From: Dictyophora rubrovolvata
Taxonomy: Eukaryota; Basidiomycota; Agaricomycetes; Phallales; Phallaceae
NCBI GenBank assembly: GCA_029959195.1
Contig: CP114119.1
Location: 2,666,001 to 2,730,000 of the forward strand
Length of the DNA stretch: 64,000 nucleotides
Direction: 5' to 3'
Under the pieces are notes generated by a model. That model saw only the letters and a list, made by a program, of their open reading frames with translations. It ran no database searches and was not told the origin of the DNA. Of this stretch, positions 24,072-35,900 are shown piece after piece. Position 1 is the stretch's first letter. Each line of letters starts with the position of its first letter. The translations under genes and the position numbers were made by a program.

Positions 24072-26527
24072 ATGTTATCCTCAGCCATAAGCTCGTCGTC
24101 GAGACATGGTCTAAGCCTATCTCGCCGACTATCTCAACAATTACTTCGCCCAATGTCACTGTCTTCAGTTCAGCTACCTTTAAAACCCCTCTCGGTAGAC
24201 GAAGAATCCCACGACTTTGAAGCACGCGTCCAGGAAACTGAAGCATGGTTCAGCTCTCCCCGTTTCGCTGCAATAAAAAGGCCATACACTGCGGCATCTG
24301 TCGTATCCAAACAAGGATCGTACAGACCTCTTGCTTTGCCTTCTACACCGCTCGCCGAAAAGCTGTTTCGCATGCTACAAGAAGCCGAGAGGGAGAAAAA
24401 GCCGTTGCATACTATTGGGGTTATTGATCCTGTGCAGATGACGCAGATGGTGGAACGGCAGGAGGTTGTGTATATTTCCGGATGGGCTTGTTCGAGTACT
24501 TTGGTTCATGGGAGTAATGATGTTGGACCTGATTTAGCGTATGTTTTGGGCGTTCTTGTATGACTGTTGGGTCTGATGGGCTGATTATTGTATCGCATCA
24601 GCGACTATCCGTATACTACTGTTCCTAACCAAGTTCATCGCATTTTCCGGGCGCAGCAGTTACATGACCGAAAGCATTACGACGAGCGATTTTCGATGCC
24701 TTTGGAGAAGAGGAAGAACTTGAAATATATTGATTATTTGAGGCCTATTTTAGCTGATGGAGATACCGGGTTTGCTTATCAAGGTTTTACTTATATGTTT
24801 GTTCAAAATTCATGGTTTTCTTTCATTCTAGCCATGGTGGTCTTTCATCTGTAATGAAAATTACAAAGTTGTTTGCCGAATCCGTAAGTAATTACTAGCT
24901 TTGAGCCTATACCTCGCCTTTAGCTGAAACTTCTTGAAGGGTGCATCAGCCTTCCACTTTGAAGATCAACTACCTGGCGGCAAAAAGGTTAGCATCGCAC
25001 CCTATTCTCTCTCTCACACACATACACAATAACCTTCTGACAACTTTTATAGTGTGGTCATCAAGGCGGAAAAGTAGTCGTACCCACAAACACCCACATC
25101 TCCCGTCTAGTAGCCTCTCGATTCCAACTAGACATCCTGCAATCGCCATGTCTCATCGTAGCTCGAACAGACGCTGATTCGGGGCGACTCCTGTCTTCTA
25201 ATATTGATCCGGCTGATCATGAGTTTATTCTGGGAACGACTACCCGTGATGATGATGATGGGAGAGGTCTTGCGGAGGTGTTGGCCGAAGCTGAGGCGCG
25301 TGGTGCGAGTGGGGGTGAGCTTGATGAGATTGAGGCTGGGTGGATGGCAGACCATGAGCTTGTCACTTTTGATCAAGGTTTGTCGTGCGGATTTTTTCAT
25401 CATGTTGGGGGAGGTTATCTGATATCGTTGTTTTTTCAGCTGTGAAGAAGGAACTTGATGCGATTGGGAAAGGATCTGTTTGGGATGATTATAAGAAAGC
25501 TGTTGATGGGAAATCGAATGCTCAGGCAAGGTTTGTTGCGCGAGAGTTTTTGGGAAAGGATATATTTTGGGATTGGGATTGTGAGCTTATTGCTATCTTT
25601 GCTGGGTAATCATATTGGTAATCTCTTGTGCTATCTTAGTACCCCGTACGAGGGAAGGGTTTTATCATACCACTGGCGGTAACGATGTAGGATCCTATTA
25701 TCGTCATTTTAACCTTTTCACGTGCTTATTTTCTACAGGCCGTCATCAAACGTTTACTCGCTTTTGCACCATACGTTGATATGCTATGGTACGAAACGAA
25801 TACCCCGACAGTCGAAGCTGCAACGCGTATCGCTCGTATCGTTAGAGAGAAATTCCCTGGAAAGTAAGCATACACTCTACTACCACGCCGCGGGTTTTTT
25901 TTAGTTGTTCATCATTTACGTCAGACAATTCGTTTATAACTTGAGTCCTAGCTTTAACTGGGCAAAGCATGGGTTCAACGATGAGACGCTCAAGACGTTC
26001 ATCTGGGATATCGCGAAAGAAGGGTTCGTTTGATTTCCGGCCTTCCACAAAACGACTCGTCATTTATTGATGAATAAATTTTTTAGGTATGCTATTCAGT
26101 TGATTTCTCTTGGTGGATTGCATAATACTGCCGTTTCGGCCGGTACGTCTATAACTCTATATCCTTTGTTGAAAGAAAAGAATGAATTGTAATTGTTTGT
26201 AGCTCATTTGTCCAAGAAATTTGAGACGGAGGGTATGCTTGCTTACGTGAATGAGGTTCAGCAGAGGGAAAGAGACATTGGTTGTGATGTTTTGACTCAT
26301 CAAAAATGGTTAGTTCAATGTTACGAATTCCTTTCCTATGGTTTATTTTACGTTGTTGTGTTTAGGAGTGGGGCAAGTTATATCGATAGAATTATGACGA
26401 GTAAGAGTTTTATTTTTATTATTGAAAAGCGTCAAGTCCCCATTTGTGTATTTGTCTGTTAGCAGTGCAATCTGGAAATTCTAGTACGGCTGCTGGTGGG
26501 AAGGATTCTACGGAGCATACGTTTTAA
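24072..26527 (+). CDS. 2-methylisocitrate lyase, mitochondrial (methylcitrate cycle)
   Basis: Thirteen exons (24072-24538, 24602-24769, 24832-24883, 24940-24987, 25053-25377, 25440-25580, 25640-25686, 25739-25863, 25925-26023, 26087-26142, 26203-26308, 26366-26400, 26463-26527) give 577 residues. The N-terminal 30 residues are Ser/Arg/Leu-rich without acids, a mitochondrial presequence. The isocitrate-lyase superfamily signature KKCGH is at residues 244-248, with the DGDTGHGG metal site before it. Blocks such as [33 protein letters not shown] and HEFILG follow fungal 2-methylisocitrate lyases, not glyoxylate-cycle isocitrate lyase, and there is no peroxisomal C-terminal tripeptide. The enzyme splits 2-methylisocitrate into pyruvate and succinate during propionate breakdown. 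The last intron ends in a tandem AGCAG acceptor, so one residue may be optional. Very firm call; paralogue choice (versus isocitrate lyase) about 90%. Confidence 0.93.
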
Positions 26528-26829
26528 GGGTGTGTATGTGCAGGTCAGACGATGGAGAGATCTATTTGTATTTGTTATGGTCTGTGAAATACCAAATTAT
26601 GAATATGTATATTGGTTTACAATATATACTGATAAATTCTTTTTAGTATTGCGCCGGTCTGAGTGAAGTGTCTAATACATTGAATTATTTTTTTGTCGAA
26701 TACTTGGTGTAAATCACCTTGGACATTAAACCTTGACCCCTAACCTTGGATTTCAGCGTTCAGGTGCTACAGAAATCACACTGCTGAATCCACTAGGATA
26801 CGCCAAACCTAGAATTTATTAGCTTGGTT
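26528..26829. other. Shared 3' region between two convergent loci
   Basis: AT-rich 3' UTR-like sequence after the lyase stop, running into the end of the broken oxidase on the other strand. Nothing else seen. Confidence 0.3.
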
Positions 26830-27705
26830 TCATGGAGCAAGATAATTGACATCGAGATATAACCCCCTGCGCATCCAATGATTTGTCGGTGAATCAACGG
26901 ATGCGTCCGTGGGGAGGGAAAGAACGGTGAGTGTGCCTGCGGTGGGCCATTGTAAAAAATCACCATCATAACCATAGGCTCTCAAATAATTGACAGCTAA
27001 GTAGGAATCCGAACGAAATGCAATTACCGATCCGTCTGGACCACGTGCGAAATCTAAACCAGCGTAATAGTCTTCGGTTACGTCGAGTATCCACTCGTCA
27101 AAGGTATTGGTAACCTCTTCCAACTGAGCTGGAGTGAATAGAAACATACCGGGACAGATAGTTGGTTTTTGGTCGTACAGCTGCAATTTGAATCTTGTCA
27201 CGCAACGCAACCGAAGTTGCCACCACCACCGCCACGAAGAGCCCAGAATAAGTCTAGATAAGAGCTTTCGTTGACTACGAGGATAGACCCATCAGCAATA
27301 ACCACGGTCATTTCCAGAATATTGTCGGATGCTTCGCCATATTTCCCGGTTAAAAGTCCGTGATCTCCATTCGTACAATAACTTCCTATACCTATTAGGT
27401 TGACTGTGCCACCAACGGTAGCTAGACCATAGGCAGCACTCCTCCCTTGACGACAAAAGTAACATCGTTCTCAACAGAGTATTTTATCGCCCGAGAGACA
27501 TTCTCGGCATCTCTGGGGTAAACCACGTATCTTCAAAATTGATGTTAGGGTTGAGGATGCTACCTTGGATGGATGAAATATGGTCTACCTCGCTTTATGA
27601 ACGGCATTACCAGCCCAACGACTGATAGCATCTTCGTAATCAGGTGAGGAGGGATCCACGATATCCCCCTTGAATGCTACTTTCAAAAGTTTCGAAGGAA
27701 GTCAT
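26830..27705 (-). pseudogene. Broken FAD-linked oxidase (berberine-bridge / PCMH-type)
   Basis: Read on the minus strand from an ATG at 27705, the pieces match the N-terminal two thirds of a fungal FAD-linked oxidoreductase: an opening with DIVDPSSPDYEDAISRW, then the PCMH FAD-binding blocks YPRDAENVSRAIKYS, VTFVVKGG, GLATVGGTVN, HGLLTGKYGEASDN and FWALRGGGGNFGCVTRF. They lie in different frames: an extra G in a run near 27668, loss of roughly 50-60 residues after VVKGG (near 27440), and a 5-bp tandem duplication near 27210. A normal 58-nt intron (about 27537-27594) remains. After 26830 the C-terminal part, including the BBE region, is absent. Three breaks plus truncation make it non-functional. 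It faces the methylisocitrate lyase tail to tail. Confidence 0.8.
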
Positions 27706-28474
27706 TGAGAGCTAGTGATATGCATATGAGTGTACGGAATATCAGATGATCGATGAAACCTTCTAATCAGATAATTAATCTATAAAGCAGGAAAGCGCGG
27801 AAACGCTTCCAGACTTTCCAGGCACTTGGTTACTCAGAAATAATGCTCCACGTGTCACGACTTGTATTGTGCAACCATTCTTGCATTATCGAGGTCCTGC
27901 TGCTCATGGAATGACCTTAAAAGGACTGTTCGATGATTGGAAATTGGAATAGCGCTTTCAATGATTTCCTATTACGTACCCACGAGCGAAATCGACTCAT
28001 CATAGAAATCATTCAGTTCTACTACAATGACCGCGATAGTGCTAGCTCCAATAGGGAAAGTGAAACTGTCGGAAACTCATTGGGAAGAACCATGGGTGAA
28101 AGCACAGGTGATACGTTGAAGGAAGACTGTATGAATGTAGATCCCAACCTGGCAAAAATCCACCCCCCTCCCCCGACATGAGAACAAATCATAAGATGGA
28201 AATTTACCATGTGGGGAAGAAGAGGAGTGGGGTCGAACCGAGCGCGTTTATAACGCAAAACATAATGGAACCAAGTGTCACCGCTGAGTCAGGAGAAGTG
28301 CATTGCAACCATTAACACAGGATCAGAGGCGTGCTTGCAAGATAGTCAAGGAACATTTGGATCAGGTATTACAGTCGAACCTCCAATAGTGCATAGTACA
28401 TACCCCTCGGTGGACACCCTAGTACGATTTTAAAGATTTAGCCTGATCAACACGAAGGTCACGACAAAACGACG
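27706..28474. other. Intergenic region, no supported gene
   Basis: Contains an 82-codon plus-strand frame from 27933 with no recognisable content, overlapped by minus-strand frames of equal quality. Left unassigned. Confidence 0.3.
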
Positions 28475-28937
28475 TCAAAATTGACGGGCCTTCGTCTTGT
28501 TAGATTCATCAAGAAATCTGCTCATTAGCTGTGCCGCCTGGAGAAATTCTTGAATAGTCGGACGCGGCTGACTTGGGGCCTCCACATCAATGTCGTCATC
28601 GCCGTTCGTATGCACTATTGCAGGTTCGACTGTATAGGGTATTATGCGGACATGCCAACTGTTCACGCAGATCGTAGGATCGGGAGGCGTAGAACGGTAC
28701 CTGATCGAGAGTCATTGTACAGTGGCTGTAGGGTAGTGTATGAGGTGTAGGCCTTGCCCTCGCCGCAGGCTATGCGAAGACCGAATCCTAACACAATCCG
28801 ACCTTGGGAGAGGTTACAGGCGTCGGGTCGACGCCTTGTTGAAGGGGGGTGGTGGAAGCATTTCATTACCTTGATGGTAGCTACGTAAAACCCTAGCATA
28901 GCATTGCATGCAAGGGAATGGATGACCATCTATGTAA
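28475..28937 (-). CDS. Hypothetical protein, 3' exons only (5' end unresolved)
   Basis: Three minus-strand exons fit together in frame: 28937-28870, 28802-28721, 28658-28475 (introns of 67 and 62 nt with GTAATG and GTACAA donors). They code about 111 residues with a C-M-Q-C pair near the start, a Gly-rich GRIVLGFGLRIACGEGKAY block, and a C-terminal amphipathic helix (TIQEFLQAAQLMSRFLDES). I do not recognise the family. The first of these exons starts after a good TTTCAG acceptor, so at least one upstream exon with the start codon is missing from the model; it should lie in 28938-29050. The neighbouring secreted-protein gene at 29212 runs the other way, so both may share a promoter region. Confidence 0.45.
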
Positions 28938-29059
28938 CTGAAATGCTGGATCATGTAATCCCTGTTTTTCATTGCACAACATCGTGGTGCTCAAGATACT
29001 CCAAGTCCCTTCAGGCTCGCATGTCTGCCCAATGAATAGAAAAAGCCTGAACATTCCAT

Positions 29060-29125
29060 ATTGAATATCTCCGCATTATATTCCACACCGAAATATTGAA
29101 CATCTCCGCATTGTATTCCACACCG
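29060..29125. repeat. Two-copy 35-bp tandem repeat in the promoter of the secreted protein gene
   Basis: Two copies of a 31-base unit begin at 29060 and 29095 with 35-base spacing; they differ at only two positions and share the core CTCCGCATT. The second copy ends about 86 bases before the ATG at 29212, so the pair may be a duplicated regulatory site or simply a recent tandem duplication. Confidence 0.6.
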
Positions 29126-29211
29126 CACCCGGTCGGGTCACGCCGAATTTTCAGGGTTTTTGCATATAAGAATCGGAACATTTTCAACACATTATCCTCA
29201 TTCATTCAGAC

Positions 29212-30204
29212 ATGTACTATCCCATAGCACCTTTTGTACTCTTCACAGCGACTTTCGTCACTACTGTTTTGGCAACTCCCATGAATGTTCACACTCGGCG
29301 AAGCGCTACCACCGCTACATTCCCGGATCAAATTGTTGATGCTCTTAATGCAACAAATTCGGCTGTCGTAAGTTTCGCCCACACCTCTACTCTGCTTCCT
29401 AGTAGTTCCTACACATGAACTAAATTCTGTTCCTCTCTTTCCCTCTCCGTCCGGATAAGCAAACACTCCACGATGATATTAAAAATATTTCTTCAATCCT
29501 TAATCAAGAATCGGAAGTACAAGTAAGTTACTTACCAAGTTATATATGTTGTGAGGTGCTGTTTAAAAGTTTCATTGTCAGACATTCTTAACTAATTTCT
29601 CAAATGTCGCAACCGAAGTTGAGTCGGTAAGAACTATCCCTTATTCTCATCCAAAGAAATTTTTTTATTTGATTGTTTAATTGAAACACATAGTTAGCTA
29701 TGTTCCTGCAGGTCAGAGAACTTGAGTCTTAATAGGAAAAGGAAGCTGAAATTAATATATCAACAAAGAGTTCGGCACCGGGCACTCTCAGCGAGGATGA
29801 ACCGGATAGTCAAAGAATCATGAATTTCACCATACCGGTCTTCGACAACCTCGTTGGCACCGTTAAGGGGTTAACTCAACAGGTAGGCGTCGTAAGAGCC
29901 GGGTTAATTACCTCTACCAGTGATGACAATCTATTCTACCTCCGGGCATCGCTCCATAATATGCAGCTGGGTTTCAATGTAAGATAGTTTAGTTAGCTAA
30001 TAGTAATCCTTGATGATGGTGATTCCCAGGATTTTGACAAAGCCATCAGAAACTTAATTGCTCTGGTATGTTTTTGATTATATCCGAGGAATGCTAGACA
30101 CTCACGTGCATGCCTCTTTTCCCCTAAAGGATGTAATAGAACAGATGGACCCTGTTTCTAATGAAGTAAACAATACCTTGCTCGCTGCTATTGCCACTAT
30201 CTAG
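29212..30204 (+). CDS. Small secreted protein, HsbA-like
   Basis: Six exons, all in phase 0 (29212-29367, 29460-29522, 29582-29626, 29736-29978, 30030-30065, 30130-30204), give 205 residues. The N-terminus is a signal peptide (hydrophobic FVLFTATFVTTVLA, then ATP as a likely cleavage site) and the mature part is a series of amphipathic helices rich in Asn, Ser, Asp and Val with no cysteine. That plan, Arg-Arg shortly after cleavage followed by repeated helical segments, resembles hydrophobic-surface-binding (HsbA) and cell-wall galactomannoprotein families; this is a resemblance of layout, not an identified motif. The intron before 29736 ends in a weak AATAG acceptor, needed to avoid stops. 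It is expected outside the cell. A related decayed copy lies at 19630-20020. Confidence 0.6.
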
Positions 30205-30633
30205 GACGTAAAGGAACAAAGAACGGATTATATCGTCAGTGGGATCGACAATATACCAAATTGGCATTCCCACTCGACTAGTTTTCTTTCTATATCACTT
30301 GTTAGTTAATATGAATATTTATGCGTACACATCAACATTGTGATTACTCACTGAATGACAACTTCCGCGCCAAATTCGACCTATTGACTCGAAGCTTGGA
30401 TTCCGACTATCCTAGATCGACTACAAGCCTTAAAAAAGGCTGGACTTGCCAATATCAACAACAGTGGGCTGAAACCACCCTGGTGCTTGCCGGACATGTG
30501 ACATCACCAAAAGTCACAACCTTTTGTCCACATCTCCGAGTGTCCTAGCCTCCATTTCAGAGGTTAAATACTTAAGTCATTTGTTTGATATACCGTAAGT
30601 CCTTTATTAATTACCGCTCAACTTCCAGTCTCA
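30205..30633. other. Intergenic region before the FunK1 kinase
   Basis: AT-rich sequence with a 75-codon frame from 30321 that has no family resemblance. Serves as 3' UTR of the secreted protein and promoter of the kinase. Confidence 0.3.
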
Positions 30634-32993
30634 ATGGTTGCAGAATTTAGGCTATCCGATTCAGAAATCCCCAAAGCCGACTTCTTTCCTCCGTCTCCCA
30701 ATCCAGATCCACCCCAGTCATCGGTCTCAAAACCAGGAATTCACGACACTCCAATGGTTTCCAAACAATCTGCAAGTGAATGTTTCACTTCGACACCTGA
30801 CGAGCGCGACCCGCGGCTGATGCTTATGGGGAACGAAGTGGTGAACAAAATCGTCGGCCCCATGCCGGTGCAAGAGTTTCTCGACGAATTCCTCCCCGTT
30901 TCAAATGCAAAGTTGCCGTCCTTGAGAACTTATCAAAATGAAATAATGAAAGTTTCGCATAGCAAGAACGAAAGGGAGATGTATAGCCCCTTTGTAAGCA
31001 CCTTCATTTAGCACCTTTCGTTCAAAACCCAATCATGGTACATAATACAGGTCAAAGCCATTCAAAGCCTATGTCGTAATTTCTCGGTTGTTGGCACGCA
31101 AGATAATCCCTTCACCGTGTTTCACAAAGTGACAATCAAACCCGACGTCTGTTTATACCCGAAGAATGACACTGGACACATTTCCAAAGTTGAATTAATG
31201 ATCGAGGCCAAATACCACAAAAGCTCTGACCCATTCGTTGATACACCCGGAAAACCTCTCATCCATGATAATGACGCCACCAGGGAGACGCTGGGACAAA
31301 TTACTTCATACGCTTCCGCTCATCAAGCCGCTCAGTTTCGCTCTTACGCTTTCTCTTTGCTTCTTCTCCCAACATACGCTAGAATACTTCGATGGGATAG
31401 ATCGGGTGTAATCGTTACGAACAAAATCCCTTTGTCATCTACGGACTTGCCTGAATTCTTTCACCGGTTCGACCGCATGACAGCAGAGCAACGGGGATTT
31501 GATCCAACAATCACCAAGCCGTCTAGTTCAGATGAGCTTCGTGCACGTCAAGTATTTCGGTTCAACGACGATGTTTGTCTTATACAACTATCGGTCGGTG
31601 ACTCGGGCTATATTGTTCCCCGAGACACGTACATGGGTGGTACACGTTCGCCACTAGGCCGATCGACACGCGCGTTTTTCGCGTATTCGCTGTCCTTGAA
31701 GAAGAAAGTGTTTCTCAAAGACACCTGGCGACTGCAATCTCAAACCGCGGAGCACGAACTTTACGCCAAACTGAAGGAGAAAAAAGTCCCTTATATAGCG
31801 ACCGTTCTCGCTGGGGGAGATGTCCTTGATCAGCAAACTCTTACACAAGACTTTGTTGAAAAAGAACTTAGTTGGGCAAAAGATCGACCGAAAAGATTGA
31901 GAAAACATTTTCACTATCGACTGGTTTTAGAGGAAATTGGAACCCCTTTGACGACGTTTTCTTCCACGAAATTGCTCGTAAAGGTTATGCACGAAGCGTT
32001 GATAGGTTCGTTTATCTTTGACAAACTCTGAGTTCATATATTTATTTTGTTTCAGCGCATAAAATGGCGTATGAGCAGGCCAATATACTTCATCGCGATA
32101 TCAGTCCGAACAACATTTTAATTTATAATGGTTCGGCGTTGCTAATAGATTGGGACTTGTCAAAGAGCCAAGAAAATATCCAGCAAGCAAGGGAGTCTGA
32201 AAGAACTGTACGTCCTTCAAATACTATATTATAACCCAGCCTGAATTCATTGAATCCTTTCATTTTATAGGGAACATGGCAATTCACGGCGGCCCGGCTT
32301 CTTAATCCTGAAACGGCTGGACCACAGACGCTTACAGACGATATTGAATCATTCGTACACGTTCTGACGTGGACAGCTTTCAGATATGCGGATCATAGAA
32401 TGGCCCAATTGGAGCTTACAGATTTCCTTCAGAGTGTTTTCGATCATTCTTTCACAGACGAAAATGGCTGCAAACGAAATGGCCGTGCCAAATCTCGATA
32501 TCTACTAGCACCGCTCGATCTTAAAGCAGCAAGATTTAAATGCACCAATCTGGTGGAGTTACTTCGCTGCCTAACTGGCGTAGTTGCCACCCGCTATCAA
32601 GACCCGCCTTCAGCGAAATCTGCCATTCAAAGGCGAGCTAAAATCGTAACACTCCAGCGCAAGAATCAACAGGTAGAAGAAGATAGAAGGCTTAAAGAAG
32701 ACCTGGAAGAATATGAGACCACATTGAACGCACTCAAGTCTTCAGATTGGATCATACGAACATTCGAGGACTTTTTAGACTTGGATGATTGGCCCGAAAA
32801 TGATGCTGCTGAGGAACATGAACTCGATAAACTTGTCTCGCGACTGAAGACGAGTACTCACGGCTCGAGCTTAAAAGTGCAATTATTTGCAAATGATCAA
32901 GATGAAGAGGACGCGAGTGATCCAGAAGAAGAATCAGAGTTAAATGGGCCCCCTGCAAAGAAAGCTCGGTTCAACACGAGCGGGAGAAGCTAA
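30634..32993 (+). CDS. FunK1-type fungal protein kinase
   Basis: Four exons (30634-30993, 31051-32005, 32056-32207, 32271-32993) give 729 residues. After a Ser/Pro-rich start comes the FunK1 N-terminal module (about residues 60-260), with a KxDVCLYP block and EAKYHKSSDPF, which resembles a nuclease-like fold in the family. The kinase core follows: the loop HRDISPNNIL has catalytic HRD at 451-453, the metal site is IDWD at 469-472 in place of DFG as usual for FunK1, and an activation-segment GTWQFTAARLL comes next. The C-terminus is acidic and ends in a KKAR basic patch, a possible nuclear signal. FunK1 kinases are expanded in multicellular basidiomycetes; substrates are unknown. The gene looks whole. 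A piece of a close relative lies at 59095-59288. Confidence 0.9.
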
Positions 32994-35900
32994 TGGGTGT
33001 CTTGTTTCTGTGTAGCTGTTTATTGTGCTGTGTTAATGTCTTGTCTTGTTCTGTTCTATTAAGATGATAGTAGTATACATAATAGTCTAAATGTACGCTC
33101 CCCGTGAAATTTGTATTCAAATAACGAATGATTATAAAACAAAATCTATGCTATACTTCTGACCATCATTACGAATTCAAAACAATTATTTGCTATCGAC
33201 AGCGCTATTGCCTCGTTCGAGCGTTATGGCGTTCTTTTGACCGGAAAGCAAAACAGTACTGAGTAGACCTAGCAATTAGTGACCTTGCAGAACGATGCTT
33301 CTTTTACTAATTCATGTTTTCCCTTTGCAGCCTCCACAATGAATGTTTAACCAACCAGAACCCCAACCCTAACGGGTGTAAACTTGCCCAACCTAACTAT
33401 TCCCTCACTATACGAACACTAGTATAATGAGCGGACTCAGCAGCGGCCACTGCCAGTGTCCGTCACACGATTACGTGCCTCGCTAAGGTTCTTATCCCAA
33501 TTTCTCGGCGTAAAATTCAATTGGCTGCGAGAACTTTGACAAGAGTTGCAGCTTGCCAGAGATGTAATTAACGCAGGATTTAAAGTGAATCAGGACGAAG
33601 CAGTGACGATGTGAAAGGCAATATTTATATGATAGAAGGCCTAGCGCTCCACTCACGTCTTGGGGAAGCTAACGATTAAATTGCCTGTCATATAGCACTC
33701 CGTCTCTTTCGGCGGTAGCATATGAAAACGTGCTAAGCATTTAGTTTTATTGTCATGGTGTCATTTCCAGATAAACGACAGTAAATACCGATGAGCTTGT
33801 CATCTAACTCGTATCAACGAAATAAGCTTTATACATCTGTCTGTGGGAGGGATCACTTACATCCCATATGCTCCTGTAATAGGTCTCAGATAAAAGCTCC
33901 ACTGAACAGTGATCTGATTAATTTAGTTTAGGACCTTTGAGGAAGCGGAATGCAACCCATTGATGTCTTCAACATCTTTAATATCATGACAACAAGCAAT
34001 TGAGTAAAGGGGACGAGACGGAAGGCAGACGGGCATGACACTGACAAGTGGGAATCGCATGCTGTGTCTGGTGCTTAGTATATCGTAGCGTCCTGATTAA
34101 AAAAGGGGAGGTATAATTGGTAATCATTAGTATGATGATAAGTCTTGCCTGAGTTGCGTAAATGAGAATGCCCGTAATCTAATGTTCGCCAGGACATCGG
34201 CCCAATCCAGAACATTCAATGTCTCAGTCGACACTTCTGTTAACGGCACGACATTATGGCCCATTTTCTGCCGCGAGAGAGTGCGTGGAGTCGTAGGGTT
34301 TACTGCATTGAAGGATCTGTCTAGATGTCAATTTCCACTGAAATCGTTCACGCAGCCTTGGTTGTAATTAAACGGAAATTCCAAGCATTGATGACATCTT
34401 AGGCGAGAGAACGTAATTTGGATGCATTCGTGAAGATGTTAATAGGGACGACTCTCCTGTCCTGGTTCACCTTTTGGGATCCTGGTTTTCAGATGAGTGC
34501 TATGACAGGGTTGCGCCCGTCAGCTTGAAATTGGCAATGGCATATCTTTAGCTGGATAAGGTGTAGCCGTTGTGTGTGCTGCGGATGGACTGGTTGCCGG
34601 TTGAGAAAATGAAGTTTCCGGCCCGCTCCTCTTCGCTATCGGTTACCGACCCGCGGAAAAGGCACCATGCACCATGCAAGTCACTGTTGTCGTAGGAGAC
34701 CCGCGGGATTTTCGGTATAATCCTGCAATACAGAAGTCAGCTTCGAAATTATATGATGTCGAAAATGGGACCGGAGAGTAACATGGAGTAACCTGTGCGT
34801 GTGTATAACACATTGAAATATTTCCTGAGAAGAACAAGGAAAGGGCCCTAAATAAAGTATTTCATTTACTCGAATTATACGTGGGTGCGAGGAAGAACAA
34901 TGTCACTGAATTCCGAGTCGGCAATGAGAGATTTAATAATGTCGATGAACTGATGATGGAATTGATGGAATAGATGGAATAAAGATGTCAGCCCAACAAC
35001 TTTCAGAGTCGGGTACGCGCGTCTTATGTACCTTCGTACATCTCTTTCCTCCGAGCTTTACTATATTGACCTCGGGTGCGATGTTTGCGCTCGGCACTGT
35101 TACATCTACAACCATGGCTAAGACTCTCCCGAGCCCGCATCTCATAGACCTGATGTCCGTTGTTCCATTTGGTTATCTTGGCAAAATCGAATCTTCCCTC
35201 ATATCAATGTAATTGACCATTCAAAAATTTGAAATAAAGCTGGTCTTCAGGTATTCTTCAAGTATAAGTTGTACGAATGAGTCCCCGGCGTGGATCCGAA
35301 TTAAATTGATGAATCGATGCTACTAGTATTGTTGGCATCAAGACCGTAAAGAATAATACCCCTAGGTGAAATCGATACTCAAATAGAGACTCGTTTCCGA
35401 AATACGGACGAACCTTGTCAAGTCATTAAATGAGTCCAAGTCGATTCGTTACAAAGTTAAAACCTAGTGCAATAACAGCCTTCAAAAAATGTCGCGAACG
35501 TTGGCTGTTTAGCAATGGATCTTTAACAACGACAACTTAAGTAGAGTATAGTCAAGAGAAAGGGATGCCGTAAGGTATTGATTCGCATTGGTTCCGTATT
35601 AGAATTGTAATTGAATCAGAGGAAGACCCTGCGAAGAAACTTCTGAATCAGCCATAGAAACAGAATTAGAATTCTGTGATATCATGTGCACGAGGAACGA
35701 CTGGGCCAAGTTCTTCTCTCATGATCGGCTTAAGAAACCTGTAAAAAAACATTTTATTTTCTCCAAAAATGGTATTTAGTACTCACGTGGAGAAGGTGTC
35801 GTCATGCAACAATTACCCAAGTGCCAATCTCTTGAGATGGCTATTCTGAATTGCCATCGCTTGGGCTCACAATGAAAGGCTCCACTCAGGCTGTATGTAT

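Noticed and set aside
33355-33405. Telomere-like CCCTAAC and AACCCT words
   Set aside because: Only scattered single words, no tandem array.
34933-35212. Opposing 70- and 75-codon frames in the 4.5-kb gap
   Set aside because: They overlap on opposite strands with equal quality and neither shows a family or splice support.
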